Of a DNA stretch of 64,000 bases, positions 53,039 to 63,997 are shown one piece after another (within the stretch, counting starts at the first letter, position 1; each line of letters begins with the position of its first letter). The notes beneath the pieces are model-generated. The model worked only from the letters and a program-made list of their open reading frames with translations, ran no database searches and had not been told where the DNA came from. The stretch is from Kuschelorhynchus macadamiae (lineage: Eukaryota > Arthropoda > Insecta > Coleoptera > Curculionidae), in NCBI GenBank assembly GCA_030620095.1, contig JAUTXW010001600.1, forward strand, positions 2,376,501 through 2,440,500, given 5' to 3'. The position numbers were made by a program, and so were the translations under genes.

Positions 53039-54243
53039 ATGGCTAGTGTATTTGTAAGCGATTTAAATGAATTATGTCAAAATGCTAAAAAATTTTTTGC
53101 TAATGTTGGTAAAGAACCCGCAGATAGAAGAGAAAGTTTGGCCAGGGTTAATAAATTATTGACTGACAATGGGTTGTTAGAAATTAAGTTTCAGTCTTTA
53201 AAAATAGAATTTAGTAAGGTATAAAGTGAAATAGCTAATACTGATAAAGTTAAAAGTATTTTTAGTGAAATAGAAAAATATATTAGTGATTCTAAGCAAT
53301 TACTCTTAAATAGGTTAGGTAGTATAAATAGGGAAATAAATATGATGGATAAATTCGATATAAGAACGGCAGCATCTCTGCTTCCATGTTTAGATGGTTC
53401 GGAAAATATTACTAATCAACTAATTGATTCTATTCAACTTTATAGCGATATGTTAGATAATGCTGGTAAATTGCTTTTAATTAATTATGTTTTGAAAACC
53501 AGGCTAACTCCAAGTGCAAAACTTCGTTTAAAGCTTAGCTATAATTCTATTGACACTTTAATTTCCGACATAAAGCAACATCTAATCCCAAAAAAATCTG
53601 CTGCCGCTTTGGCAACCGAATTACATAATAGTAAGCAACATAATAAATCTATAAACCAATATGGAAAATCGATTGAGGAGTTGTTTATTAATTTAACGTT
53701 GGCACAGGCAGATAATGACAACAATAAAATTGAAGTGTTAAAAGAAGTAAACGAAAAATTAGCTATAAACGCTTTTTCAAACGGCTTGAGAAACAACGAC
53801 CTTCGCACGATAATTAAGGCTAAGGAATATTCTTCTTTAAAAGACGCCATAGTAGGTGCCGCTTCCGAGGAAGTACTAAAACCTTCAGATTCCTCACAAT
53901 CTATTTTTCACATGCATCAAAGAAATTTTGGAAGAAATTCTACAGGAACTCTAGTTACAGGGGAAATCGACCTTTCAGGGGAAATTTTAGGGGGCAATCA
54001 AGTAATAATAGACCCAGGAATATAAACAATAATAATTATTATGCTACGCGAAATTTTAATCGTAATTACAATGAAAGCCTTCGAGGTCGAGGCACTAATC
54101 AAGGCCGTACTAATTACCGCGGTCATCAAAATCAGAACACTTATAATAGAAATTATGTAAATGTGTTAGATACGGAACTTACAGGCTCACAAATCCAACA
54201 GCAAAATGGGGAATCATCTAATCAGCGATTTTTTCGTACCTAA
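53039..54243 (+). pseudogene. Gypsy gag, one in-frame TAA and one frameshift
   Basis: The ATG at 53039 (MASVFVSDLNELCQNAKKFF) opens a frame interrupted at 53222-53224 by TAA and open again to 54025. The central part (DKFDIRTAASLLPCLDGSEN, INYVLKTRLTPSAKLRLKL, LISDIKQHLIPKKSAAALAT) looks like a capsid-type helical domain. Near 53925-53945 the frame must shift, because the following sequence in another frame is a basic Arg/Gly/Asn-rich tail (SSYRGNRPFRGNFRGQSSNN ... SLRGRGTNQGRTNYRGH) that runs to a stop at 54241-54243. No CCHC zinc knuckle is seen, so RGG-type boxes may bind the RNA. Confidence 0.8.
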
Positions 54244-57200
54244 AAGTAGAAAATATGTTAACTTAAATTTAAATGGTATGAATTTTGTGCGCGTGAGATA
54301 TGGTATGAAAGAGTTATTTTTTTTATTAGATACCGGTGCTAGTATTAGTGTTATTTTTTATGAAACTTTAGATAAAAACGAAAAAATAGATATAGACAAA
54401 ATAATCGAAATAAGAGGTGTAGGAGGTTCTATACTTTCTGGAGGATCAGTAAATTTAAATATTGCATTAAATAATTACAATATTCAGCATGATTTCTCAG
54501 TTCTAAATAAATTTGTTCCAAATATACAGGGAGTATTAGGCTCAGATTTTTTTGCTAAGTATAAAGCTAGTATTAATTATGAAACCTTTTTGTTTTCCTT
54601 GTGCTGTGATAACTATCAAATATCCCTACCACTGTTATCAAATACTGACTTTAACTTACAAATACCCCCAAGAAGCGAGGCGATTAAATATTGTAAAGCA
54701 GATAATGAGGGCGAATATGTTATTATATCGGAAGAAGTGGGAGAAGGAGTATTTGTTGCAGGAACTATAGTGAAAAGTAAAAATGGAGAAATACCGGTTA
54801 GATTTTTAAACGTAAATGATCGCGAAATTAACATTAAAAATTACAAACCTACATTAGAGCCTATATCAAACTTTCAAATTTATAATTTTCACAATAATGA
54901 TAATCTTTCTGTAAACCGTGTTGATAAAGTATTAGACTCAATAAATTTTTCTTTATTAAATCAGGAGGAAAAAACCTCTATTGAGAAAATTTGTGCTAAA
55001 TACGCCGATGTTTTTCATCTAGAAGGTGACGCTCTTAGTGTTACTAATCTCTATAAACAAAAAATACACTTAAAAGAAAATTCATCACCAGTTTACGTGA
55101 AACCCTATAGACTACCCCAAGCACAAAAATCAGAAATTAATAAACAAGTAAAGAAAATGCTTGATGAGGGTATTATTGAAGAAACTAGATGCGAATGGTC
55201 TTCACCTCTTTTAATAGTACCAAAAAAGAGTAGTAATATGGTGAAAAAATGGAGGGTTGTAATCGATTACCGGTTACTTAATAAACAAGTAAAAGATGAA
55301 AAAATGCCATTACCTTGCATTGCCGAAATTTTGGACTCATTATCTGGAGCAATTTATTTTTCACATTTAGATCTTTTTTAAGGGTATCATCAACTAGAAT
55401 TACATCCAGATAGTAGGCCATACACTGCTTTCACTACTAACGAAGCCCAATTTCAAATGAAAAGGCTGCCAATGGGATTAAAAATTAGCCCAGGTGCATT
55501 TTCTAGATTAATGACTGTCGCTTTTTCTGGACTAAATTACGATTCGTGTTTTATTTATTTAGACGATCTTATTATTTTTGGCAATTCATTACAAAATCAT
55601 AACATAAATCTCATTAAGGTTCTGCAGAGACTTAGAGAAGTAAATTTGAAGCTCAATCCCAGTAAATGCGATTTTCTTAAGAAACAAATTTTATATTTAG
55701 GGCATTGCATTTCTTCGGAGGGAATATCTCCAGACCCCGAAAAGTCCAAAGTCATAGCTGAGTATCCAATTACAAAAAATTCCGACGCGGCAAAACGCTT
55801 CGTTGCATTTGCAAATTACTATAGAAAGTTCATTAAACATTTTGCACATATAGTACGTCCCCTCAACGAACTTTCCAAAAAAGGAAGATTATTTAATTGG
55901 ACTGAGGAATGCCAAATATCTTTCGATAAATTAAAACAATAACTTATGAACCCCCCTATACTGGAATACCCAGATTTCTCAGAACACAATACTTTTATTT
56001 TAAAAACCGATGCTAGTGGATATGCCATAGGATCTGTTCTATGTAATAATAATGATAAGCCTATAGCTTATGCTTCACGCACTCTAAACTCAGCTGAACA
56101 AAACTATTGCACAGTTGAAAAAGAGTTATTGGCCGTAGTTTGGAGTGTCAAGCATTTTAGGCCATATTTATATGGTAAGAAATTTGATATTTTTACAGAC
56201 CATAGACCACTAGTATATTTATTTAAAATGGTAAATCCCTCGAGTAGGTTAACTAAATTTAGACTTACGCTAGAGGAGTACGATTTTACTATAAATTACA
56301 TTAAAGGGTCAAGTAACGTAAGCGCGGATGCCTTATCGCGTATAAAAATAGACATGAACGAATTAAGAGGAATAAATGAAAGTATGAATGTGATTACTCG
56401 AGCACAAGCGAAAAAACAAAAATTGCCTCAACAGGAAGAATTAATAAATTCTACTGACGAAAGGACTGATCACCCTGGAATCGTAGAGTTATTAAAACGT
56501 CCCGTTTGTAGTGTAGAATTAATACCGATAAAGAGAGCATTGTTCAATAATTATAAAAATAAAATATTTAATAAATACTGCAGTAATGAAATTTTATATG
56601 ATGAAGAATCTCAAGTTATTTATTTTTGCCAAGATTGCCGATCGACGCATGACCTAGGTACATCGTTGAGGAATCTTGCTATTACATGTAAAAAATATAA
56701 TATTACAAAACTATACATAGTAAAAAATAATCAGACTAGTCAATTTATAAAAGAGATATCGCAATACAAAAATGAAATATTGAACATTGGTCTTAAATTA
56801 TGTATTATTAAAAGTGTTAAAAGGGTAGAAGACAAGGAAACCAGACAATTAATTCTTAACGATTTCCATAACCTTCATACAGGAGGACACGTTGGTATTA
56901 ACCACATGTTTAATAATATTAAAAAATATTATTTCTGGAATGGGTTGAAAAAGGATGTGGAGCTTTTTGTCAAAAGATGCAATGATTGTCAAAGATATAA
57001 GTATAGTAATCCGAATAAGCAACCTTTGGTAATAACCTCTACATCATCTTCAGCTTTTCAAAAAATTTATCTTGATTTAGTTGGGCCAATAAAACCTGAT
57101 ATGAATGATAATTCTTACATTCTTACCATTCAGTGCGAACTAACAAAATTTATTGAATGTTACGCTTTACCAAACAAAAAAACACTCACAGTATCCAAAA

Positions 57201-57868
57201 GTTTTGTTGAAAATTTTGTACTTAGGTACGGTATTCCCCAAGAAATTTGTACAGACCAAGGAAAGGAATTTCTTTCAAATATTTTTCAAGAATCTTGTAA
57301 ATTACTAGGAATAAAAACTTTAAATTCAACAGCTTACCACCACGAAACACTCGGTGCTTTAGAAAATAACCACAAGCACTTAGGGGCATATTTAAGGAAT
57401 CATATTTCAAATTATGCAGAAAATTGGAGTACGTGGGTGCCATACTGGTGCTTCGCGTATAACAATTCTGTGCATACCGAAACTAAATATTGTCCCTACG
57501 AACTTGTGTTTGGAAAATATTGTAAACTTCTATCAAACCTTGCTGAAAATAGTGATCCATTGTATAATTTCGATGACTATCCTAATGAACTTAAGTATAG
57601 AATTCAAACTGCTTGTCTAGATGCTAAAAATAACTTATTATTATCAAAGTACAAACGTAAGGAAATATCTGACCAAAATTCTAAAAATATTGTATATAAT
57701 ATAGGTAGTAAGGTATTGTTAAAAAATGAAAATATGAATAATAAATTCGAACCTTTATACATAGGTCCATACAAAGTAGTAGAAGATAGAAACCCAAATT
57801 TGGTAATAGATGTTAATAATAAGCATGTATTGGTTCACAAAAATAGAGTTAAGATGTATTATTCTTAG
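54206..57868 (+). pseudogene. Gypsy pol: protease, RT, RNase H, integrase; two in-frame TAA codons
   Basis: This pol frame overlaps the end of gag in the -1 frame. The order is: aspartic protease (FFLLDTGASISVIF, about residue 50); RT with SSPLLIVPKKSS, WRVVIDYRLLNKQ, FSHLDLF, then GYHQLELHPDSR, LPMGLKISPGAFSRLM and the catalytic CFIYLDDLIIFG; RNase H (LKTDASGYAIGSVL, ASRTLNSAEQNYCTVEKELL, IFTDHRPLVYL); and integrase. The integrase zinc-binding HHCC is HNLHTGGHVGINH ... CNDCQRY, and its core residues are in YLDLVGPI, CTDQGKEFLS and ALENNHKH. The C terminus has a GPY-type module (YIGPYKVVEDRNPNLV). TAA codons at 55379-55381 and 55940-55942 replace the residue before GYHQ and after FDKLKQ; Gln fits both. 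Confidence 0.93.
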
Positions 57869-58005
57869 TTAAGTTGGGCATTACATACACAAAAAAAAAA
57901 AATAATAATAATAGTAATAATAGTAAGTGTTTTACTTGGGTTACTATAATTAGGTTAAGATTTGTACAATATATTTTTTTTTTGTTTTTTTTCTCGCCGG
58001 GAAGG

Positions 58006-58286
58006 TGTACTGGGAAAATATAATATGTTATATTTTAAAGTCATTGACTTCTAATTATTATTATTCCAATAAATGCAAGTATCAACTCAGCAATTACTGA
58101 CAAACGCCCAGCACAGCTTTTCTGAGAATTATAGACTTAGGTTTAGTTAATTAACTTGTAATATTGATGACTTCGCATTTTAATTATGTACGAATTAGAA
58201 TATTACGATGCAATTTTAATAAATTAGATTAATAGAAACCATCAGCGATTGTGTTTGATTTTCGGTGCGCTAAGCAGAACATTACA
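58006..58286 (+). repeat. Gypsy 3' LTR
   Basis: Second copy of the 281-bp LTR, preceded by the polypurine tract GGGAAGG at 57999-58005 and followed by the GGAA target duplicate. Confidence 0.96.
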
Positions 58287-59253
58287 GGAACAAGATCAGA
58301 GTATTAATCGTCATCCTGATTTTCGCCGTACAAATGGTTATGTAGTAGTCAAATATTACAAAAATTGTTTTCCTGGCCTTGTTACTAGTTTCCAATAAAT
58401 ATTCAGTGTGGAATAAGGAAGGATTTGCAGGTATGTTCAATATATGAAGGCCTTTATATAAACATGAAGACCCGGCAGAGCATTTAAAATGTGAATTAAT
58501 GCTAAAAACATTTGTAAAAAATCAAAGCAGTATAGCTGCCACTTTAAAAGAAAATGCTAAACAATATAAAATACATTTTAACGAAAACGTTCGATTAAAT
58601 AGACTAGTTATGTGCTTGGTAATTGACGCAATTTTGTACCTTACAAAACAAGAGTTAGTCTTTCACGGCCATGATGAGAGCAGCGAGTCAATAAATCGGG
58701 GAATTTTAAGAAGCTTCTAGGTTTATTAATAACGAGAAGTTCCCAAGAACTAAAAGATCATCACGAAAATATTAAAAATGTTTTTACTGGTGACTCGAAA
58801 ACTATTCAAATCATGTAAAAAATTAAATAATCAACACACAGTTTTTTTTTGTGCAAGTGGATGAAACCACTGATAATATCCAAACCTCCCAGTGCTTCAT
58901 AATTTTAAGATACGTTAATTCAGAAGGTTCAGTAGTTGAGAGATTCTTAGAATTTTATAATTTCAGTTCTGATAGAACGTAGAAATTTTTGACCAATTTG
59001 ACTATAAACATAAATTAATAGGGCAAAGTGTGATGTCTGGCCAACTAAATGGCCTTAAAAAAAAAAAGAAAAAGCGCGGCAGGAGTCCATTGTCTTGCTG
59101 TATATGTATGTATATGTATATAAAATTTAGGTAAGTCGTAAAAAAATATTCTACCCCTTCCACATATAAAAAAAATTCTGGAAAAAAAATTATTGCGATA
59201 TTTTCTTGCTCCATTTGCACTTCACTTACTTTTTCACCCGCGAGCCGCCACTG

Positions 59254-59880
59254 ATATGTATATCAGCTCGCAATAGTAGAAAATCTCTCGGTCTTCGTCA
59301 TATGCAATGGATTAATGGATTAGTTGATACATATGTAATGTTAATATGTTGGCCCAAAAATCAGTGATCATTTAGACGCATCTGACAGTTCGAAAGCTAA
59401 TAATCAAAATGTAATAAATTTTAATTTAAAATAAATATTTATGTACAACGTATATGAAAGCCTGATAAAACGCCATAATATACAGCCTGTAGTATTAGTG
59501 AGGCCCACGATCCGCTATTACTGACCACTACAATGCAACAGTTTGCCCACTAATCCCTAATTAATATTCTGTAATGCCTTAAATTTGTATACCGCAATGT
59601 CCCATGATGCGGTTTACACTTCGACTGTTGGTGTGATAAAGATCTTTAAAACAGTCGTTAAACTCGATAAAGTTAAAGTTTAATCTTTATGGGGTACATG
59701 CCACATATCGAATAGTCCGAGGCAAATTTAGTAGCTACAGGGATTTTTAATACCTTTTGCGGCTGTATATTCTTGTTCCATTTTGTGGACATTAATAAAG
59801 TTAATATTATAATAGAGCTTTAACTTATTTTAGTAAGAAAAGTCAGAAATTATACTAATTTTTAATGTTTTTCGCTTCCT
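59254..59880. other. No gene recognised
   Basis: AT-rich sequence between the hAT end and the PLE with no frame, repeat or motif that I can support. Confidence 0.5.
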
Positions 59881-60705
59881 TCCTAGGAGGTAAGGATTGT
59901 AATCATGAAAAAATCAGTGTTAGACAGTGTCAAATTGGGATCCGACGTTTTGACTTCGAATGCACGAGACATCTTACTCCAAGAGATCTGAACACTGAAT
60001 GAGCTCGAAGAGATTTAGGGGGGCTTTTATACCCGACTTGTGTTCGCCGAACCGTAACTCTGTTGACATTTTTTGTATCTTTAAATATTTCGATAGATTC
60101 TCTAATTTTTCGTTTATAAAATTCTGGAACCGATGCTAGATGTTTTCCGTTACATTTATAATATGGCCAGTGTTATGTTGGAGTTCAGCTACAACAAACT
60201 GAACAATTTGTTTCTTTTTAATACATCGTTTATGTTCCACAAGTCTAGTTGATATTGATCGTCCTGTTTCTCCCATATACACTTCACCACAGGAGCAAGG
60301 AATTTTATATACTCCTTCTGTTTGGAAAGCATTGTTTAATCTTCTTATGTGCATAGAAGATTGTGCCGTTGGACCGCGGAAGCAATCATCCTATTTTGTC
60401 TGTAGTGCCATGTTTGTAGAGAAGAACAACACTACCTAACGGTGGCTCTTTATCATTTTCTTTTGGTGGAGTTGGATTACTATATCTTTCAATTGAATGC
60501 GAAATATCTTCAGTGTAATAGCCTTTCCCTCTGAGAGCTTCGGTTAGTTTCGACATTTCCGATGTTAGAGAATCTTGATCAGACATCGAAATAGCTCTGA
60601 ATCGTAGTGAGTTAATAAACGATTTCTGCTATCTGGTGATGGGAATTTGCATTTAAGTTTCTATTTGTATACGTCCGTTTTCTATACACACAATGCCCTA
60701 ATGTA

Positions 60706-62821
60706 CGCGGTGATCATTTATAATGTCCCCCCCTCTAACTTTTTTATTTGACGTTTGGTAGAAAAACGTCAAATATAAAAGTTTCACAAAAAATAATAAG
60801 CTATTTGCAGCATACATTTTTATATATACAGGGTGTTGCCGAAATCACCCACAGATTAAAGTTATATTTTTTTAAATGGAACACCCTGTATATTATACGC
60901 TAAATTAAATCCTATGAGAATTCTGCATATTTTTTGTATAACATGTCCTATACCCAAATACAATAGTTTTCGAGATATCTGCGATTTATTCTAAAGCTTA
61001 TAATTTAGCTTAGGTGGCTGTGAAGCAGATCGATACCAACAAACAAAATGTTTGTTTATAACTGACAGTGACAGTTACACATTTAGCAACATTATACGTT
61101 CTTTTTATTGTAAAATGCCCTATTCGGAAAGAGAAAAACGATTAATTTTGGAAACTTTTATCAAAGCAAATAAGAGTGCTAAATTGGCTCAAAGAGAATT
61201 ACGTGTAATTAACCCCCGGATGCACATTCCGGACAAAAAAACCTTTCATCGAATTTATGAAAAATTTCAACAAACATCCAGCCTAACGAGAAAGAAGAGA
61301 ACAATGGAAATTGATGAAGGTAGTGATTTAAACATTTTACTAAAAGTGGAAGAAAATCCCAATATTTCCATAAGAAAAATATCGGGAAGCCTGAGAGAAG
61401 AGCTTATTGATCCAAAAAATACATCTTATGGGAGGATTCAAACCACTCTCAAAAATGCAGGACACAAGGCATTAACGCCCAGGCATCGAGAAAAAAGGGT
61501 TGAATTTTGCCATGCAATGTTGGAAAAAGTTAATGAAAATGAAGATTATTTAAAAAATGTTTTTTGGACCGACGAGTCATCGTTTTCTACTAGTGGAATG
61601 ATAAATCGAAAAAATAGCAGACAGTGGGCCACAGTAAATCCCCATTGCTACAGGGAATTTCAATTTCAAGGACGTCAAACTGTTAATGTGTGGTGTGCTA
61701 TTTTAAACAATAAAATAATAGGCCCTCATTTTTTCGAAGATACTTTAAACGGTAATGGTTATATGAATTTTCTCCGGAACGAATTAGAAAACTACATGGA
61801 TGAGCTTCCATTGGAGCAACTGAGAAACCTCGTCTTCCAACAAGATGGTGCTCCTCCTCATTGTGTCGTATTGGTTAAAGACTATTTAAACCAACAGTTC
61901 ACGGAATGGATTGGAAAAAATGGTACGATAACACAGTCCTGACTTGACGCCGATGGATGCATTTTTATGGGGAACTCTAAAAGATCGTGTGAACGCAAAT
62001 AACATCGAAAATAGAGAACACCTAAAAGTCTTGATTAGAACGGAAATTCAAATTCTAAATCAAGAATATTCCCAGTCTATCACTGCCGCTTTGGATCGAT
62101 TACGAAGAACATACATCAAATGTATTGAAGAAAACGGGGGACCAGTTGAACAATTCCATTTGTAAGAATAACTGTATTATATTATTATCTAAATTATTAA
62201 TTAAGTTTTAGAAGTTTTTTTTGTTTTTGAAGCTTTCAGGCTTCCCGATATTTTTCTTATGGAAATATTGGGCTTTTCTTCCACTTTTAGTAAAATGTTT
62301 AAATCACTTTTCTTTTTTCTCGCTAGTCTGGATGTTTGTTGTAATAAAAATTTCCAAAATTAATTGTTTTTCTCTTTCCGAATAAGGCATTTTACAATAA
62401 AAAGAACGTATAATGTTGCTAAATGTGTAACTGTCACTGTCACTTATAAACAAATATTTTGTTTGTTGGTATCGATCTACTTCACAGCCACCTAAGCTAA
62501 ATTATAAGCTTTAGAATAATGTTTTTATTTCTGAATGATAAAATCGCAGATATTTCGAAAACTATTGTATTTGGGTATAGGACATGTTATACAAAAAATA
62601 GGCAGAATTTTCATAGGATTTAATTTAGCGTATAATATACAGGGTGTTCCATTTAAAAAAATATAACTTTTATCTGTGGGTGATTTCGGCAACACCCTGT
62701 ATATAAAAATATATGCTGCAAATAGCTTATTGTTTTTTTGTGAAACTTTTATATTTGACGTTTTTCTACCAAACGTCAAATAAAAAAGTTAGAGGGGGGG
62801 ACATTATAAATGATCACCCTG
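60706..62821 (+). mobile_element. Mariner 6: long-TIR element inserted in a PLE
   Basis: The right end is CAGGGTGATCATTTATAATG (complement strand, ending 62821). The left end at 60706 has two changes (CGCGGTGATC). TA flanks both (60704-60705 and 62822-62823). The arms are exceptionally long: 60706 to about 61390, mirrored by about 62230 to 62821. A second terminal-like ACACCCTGTA motif sits about 130-190 bp inside each arm. Joining the flanks reunites the PLE frames. Confidence 0.9.
61115..62165 (+). pseudogene. Mariner 6 transposase (DD41D-like), one frameshift
   Basis: The start chosen is the ATG at 61115 (MPYSEREKRLILETFIKANK). The upstream in-frame ATG at 61052 lies in what looks like leader. 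The helix-turn-helix part runs through RELRVINPRMHIPDKKTFHR. The core has NVFWTDESSFSTSGMINRKN with the first Asp, LVFQQDGAPPHC with the second and, after a small deletion and one-base shift at about 61937, SPDLTPMDAFLWGTLKDRV with the third. The C terminus ends in RTYIKCIEENGGPVEQFHL at 62165. There is no intron, unlike mariners 1 and 5. Only the one lesion between the second and third Asp is seen, so this is the best preserved mariner-type gene here. Confidence 0.88.
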
Positions 62822-63960
62822 TACTATTTTCTTTCCTTTGAACACATACATCTAGAAAGAGAATCATTCCATTAGATTCAATTTCTATCGTGAACTTGAT
62901 ATTATGATGTTGTTGATTAAGGTGGTTCAGAAATATGAGGAAATTATCCTGTGCATGAGGCCAAACAACAAAAGGTCAGCTACAGATCTGAACCAGTGTT
63001 CTGGTTTTAATTGAAGGGGATGTTAGAGCAATATCTTCAAAGGTTTCTATAAAGATATTCGCTACCACAGGTGATAGAGGAGATCTCATAGCTGCTCCTG
63101 AAGTTTGTTCATAAAAAGTTCCTTGAAAAATGAAATAAGTAGATGAAAGAAAAGATTATTATGATCCAGTATGTCTGAGAGAAACATTTGTGTATAGTAA
63201 TTTTATATCGAAACTGACCAAAATATCCTCAGGATCCAACTGGATTGCTTTAAGTTTTTCCACGAAATGTGCAGAGAGAATCTGTTTTTCCAGTAAATGG
63301 ATTAAAACAATTTGAAAGATATTTACCTAGTTTGTATGTGGGCGAGTCTATTACATTTTCGGTCGGTCGAAGTGGTACATTGTCCTTGTGTATCTTCGGA
63401 AGACCGTAGGCGGTGGTGGTAGACTGGATGCGTCAATCAGATTGGTAATGTGTCTTTCTATTCTATTTGTGGGGTCTGTCTGCATAACCTTATAGGTGTT
63501 GTCGTCCAAAAGTTGAGTAACTTTTTCCATGTATTCCGTATTTGTCCATGACGATGGCGTTGACTTTATCTGCTGGAAGTACCAGAATGTTTGCATTTTC
63601 ATCTAAGGTCTTCATTGCTTTTTTTCGGCTGCGAAGAGGTTCGAGTTCGGTGGTTTTAAATTTTTAATGATCTTCGCTGTCTCATATCTGACTTCATCGG
63701 CTTGTTCCACTGGTTATCTTCTGATTACTGATTCAACAGAGGTAACTATGTCTTCTACGGGAATGCTACTCGGTGCTATTGTAAAATTTGGGCCTTTGGA
63801 AGGGCTACAAACTTCTTTTGTTGCATATGTGTAACTTCTTGATAAATTTTTTCTGCCTGTGCCTTGGTGATGTTGTCCAAAGTTCTTAATTGACCAAAGC
63901 CGTGAAAGGTTCCGTTCTATAAATTAACGTTTATTACAATTTCCTCAGTTAACAAACACA

Positions 63961-63997
63961 CAAATACTAATATAAAAAAATTTTATATTAGTGTTTG
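63961..63997. repeat. Short perfect-type hairpin at the window edge
   Basis: CAAATACTAATATAAAA is mirrored by TTTTATATTAGTGTTTG with a three-base loop and one mismatch. Its function is unknown. Confidence 0.6.

Larger units (their letters stand above)
52137..58286 (+). mobile_element. Gypsy-type LTR retrotransposon, near-complete, young
   Basis: Two 281-bp LTRs (52137-52417 and 58006-58286), each starting TGTACTGGG and ending CATTACA, differ at one position. GGAA is duplicated at the target (52133-52136 and 58287-58290). A primer-binding site begins TGGCGACCCTGCC right after the 5' LTR. A purine tract GGGAAGG precedes the 3' LTR. The interior order is small membrane ORF, gag, then pol with protease-RT-RNaseH-integrase, which is Gypsy order. 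There is no envelope ORF between pol (57868) and the 3' LTR. Age is low by LTR identity, yet three in-frame TAA codons and a gag frameshift are present. Confidence 0.96.
52080..59060 (+). pseudogene. ZMYM1-like hAT transposase remnant, interrupted by Gypsy
   Basis: The frame before the Gypsy (ILLETPVNRWK) continues directly after it (EQDQSINRHPDFRRTNGYVV). Further pieces are MLKTFVKNQSSIAATLKENA and TKQELVFHGHDESSESINRG (58499-58720), a frame-shifted QVDETTDNIQTSQC-like catalytic block near 58855, and KLIGQSVMSGQLNGLK near 59010-59060. Five residues of the usual QSYDGA block are missing there. After a lysine-codon run the sequence jumps to the 3' subterminal region. The C-terminal half is gone. 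Confidence 0.65.
51529..59253 (+). mobile_element. hAT deletion derivative (ZMYM1-like) carrying a Gypsy insertion
   Basis: The left end CAGTGGCCGCTATTCAGG with GGTGAAGTGCTACTTC and the right end whose complement is CAGTGGCGGCTCGCGGGTGA with GTGAAGTGC match as imperfect TIRs. The flanks (ATGTATAG and ATATGTAT) are similar but not an exact 8-bp duplication. The Gypsy element occupies 52137-58286. Without it only about 1.6 kb remains, so most of the original transposase has been deleted. Confidence 0.65.

Noticed and set aside
57868..58005. Envelope gene in the Gypsy element
   Set aside because: Only about 140 bp of non-coding sequence lies between pol and the 3' LTR.
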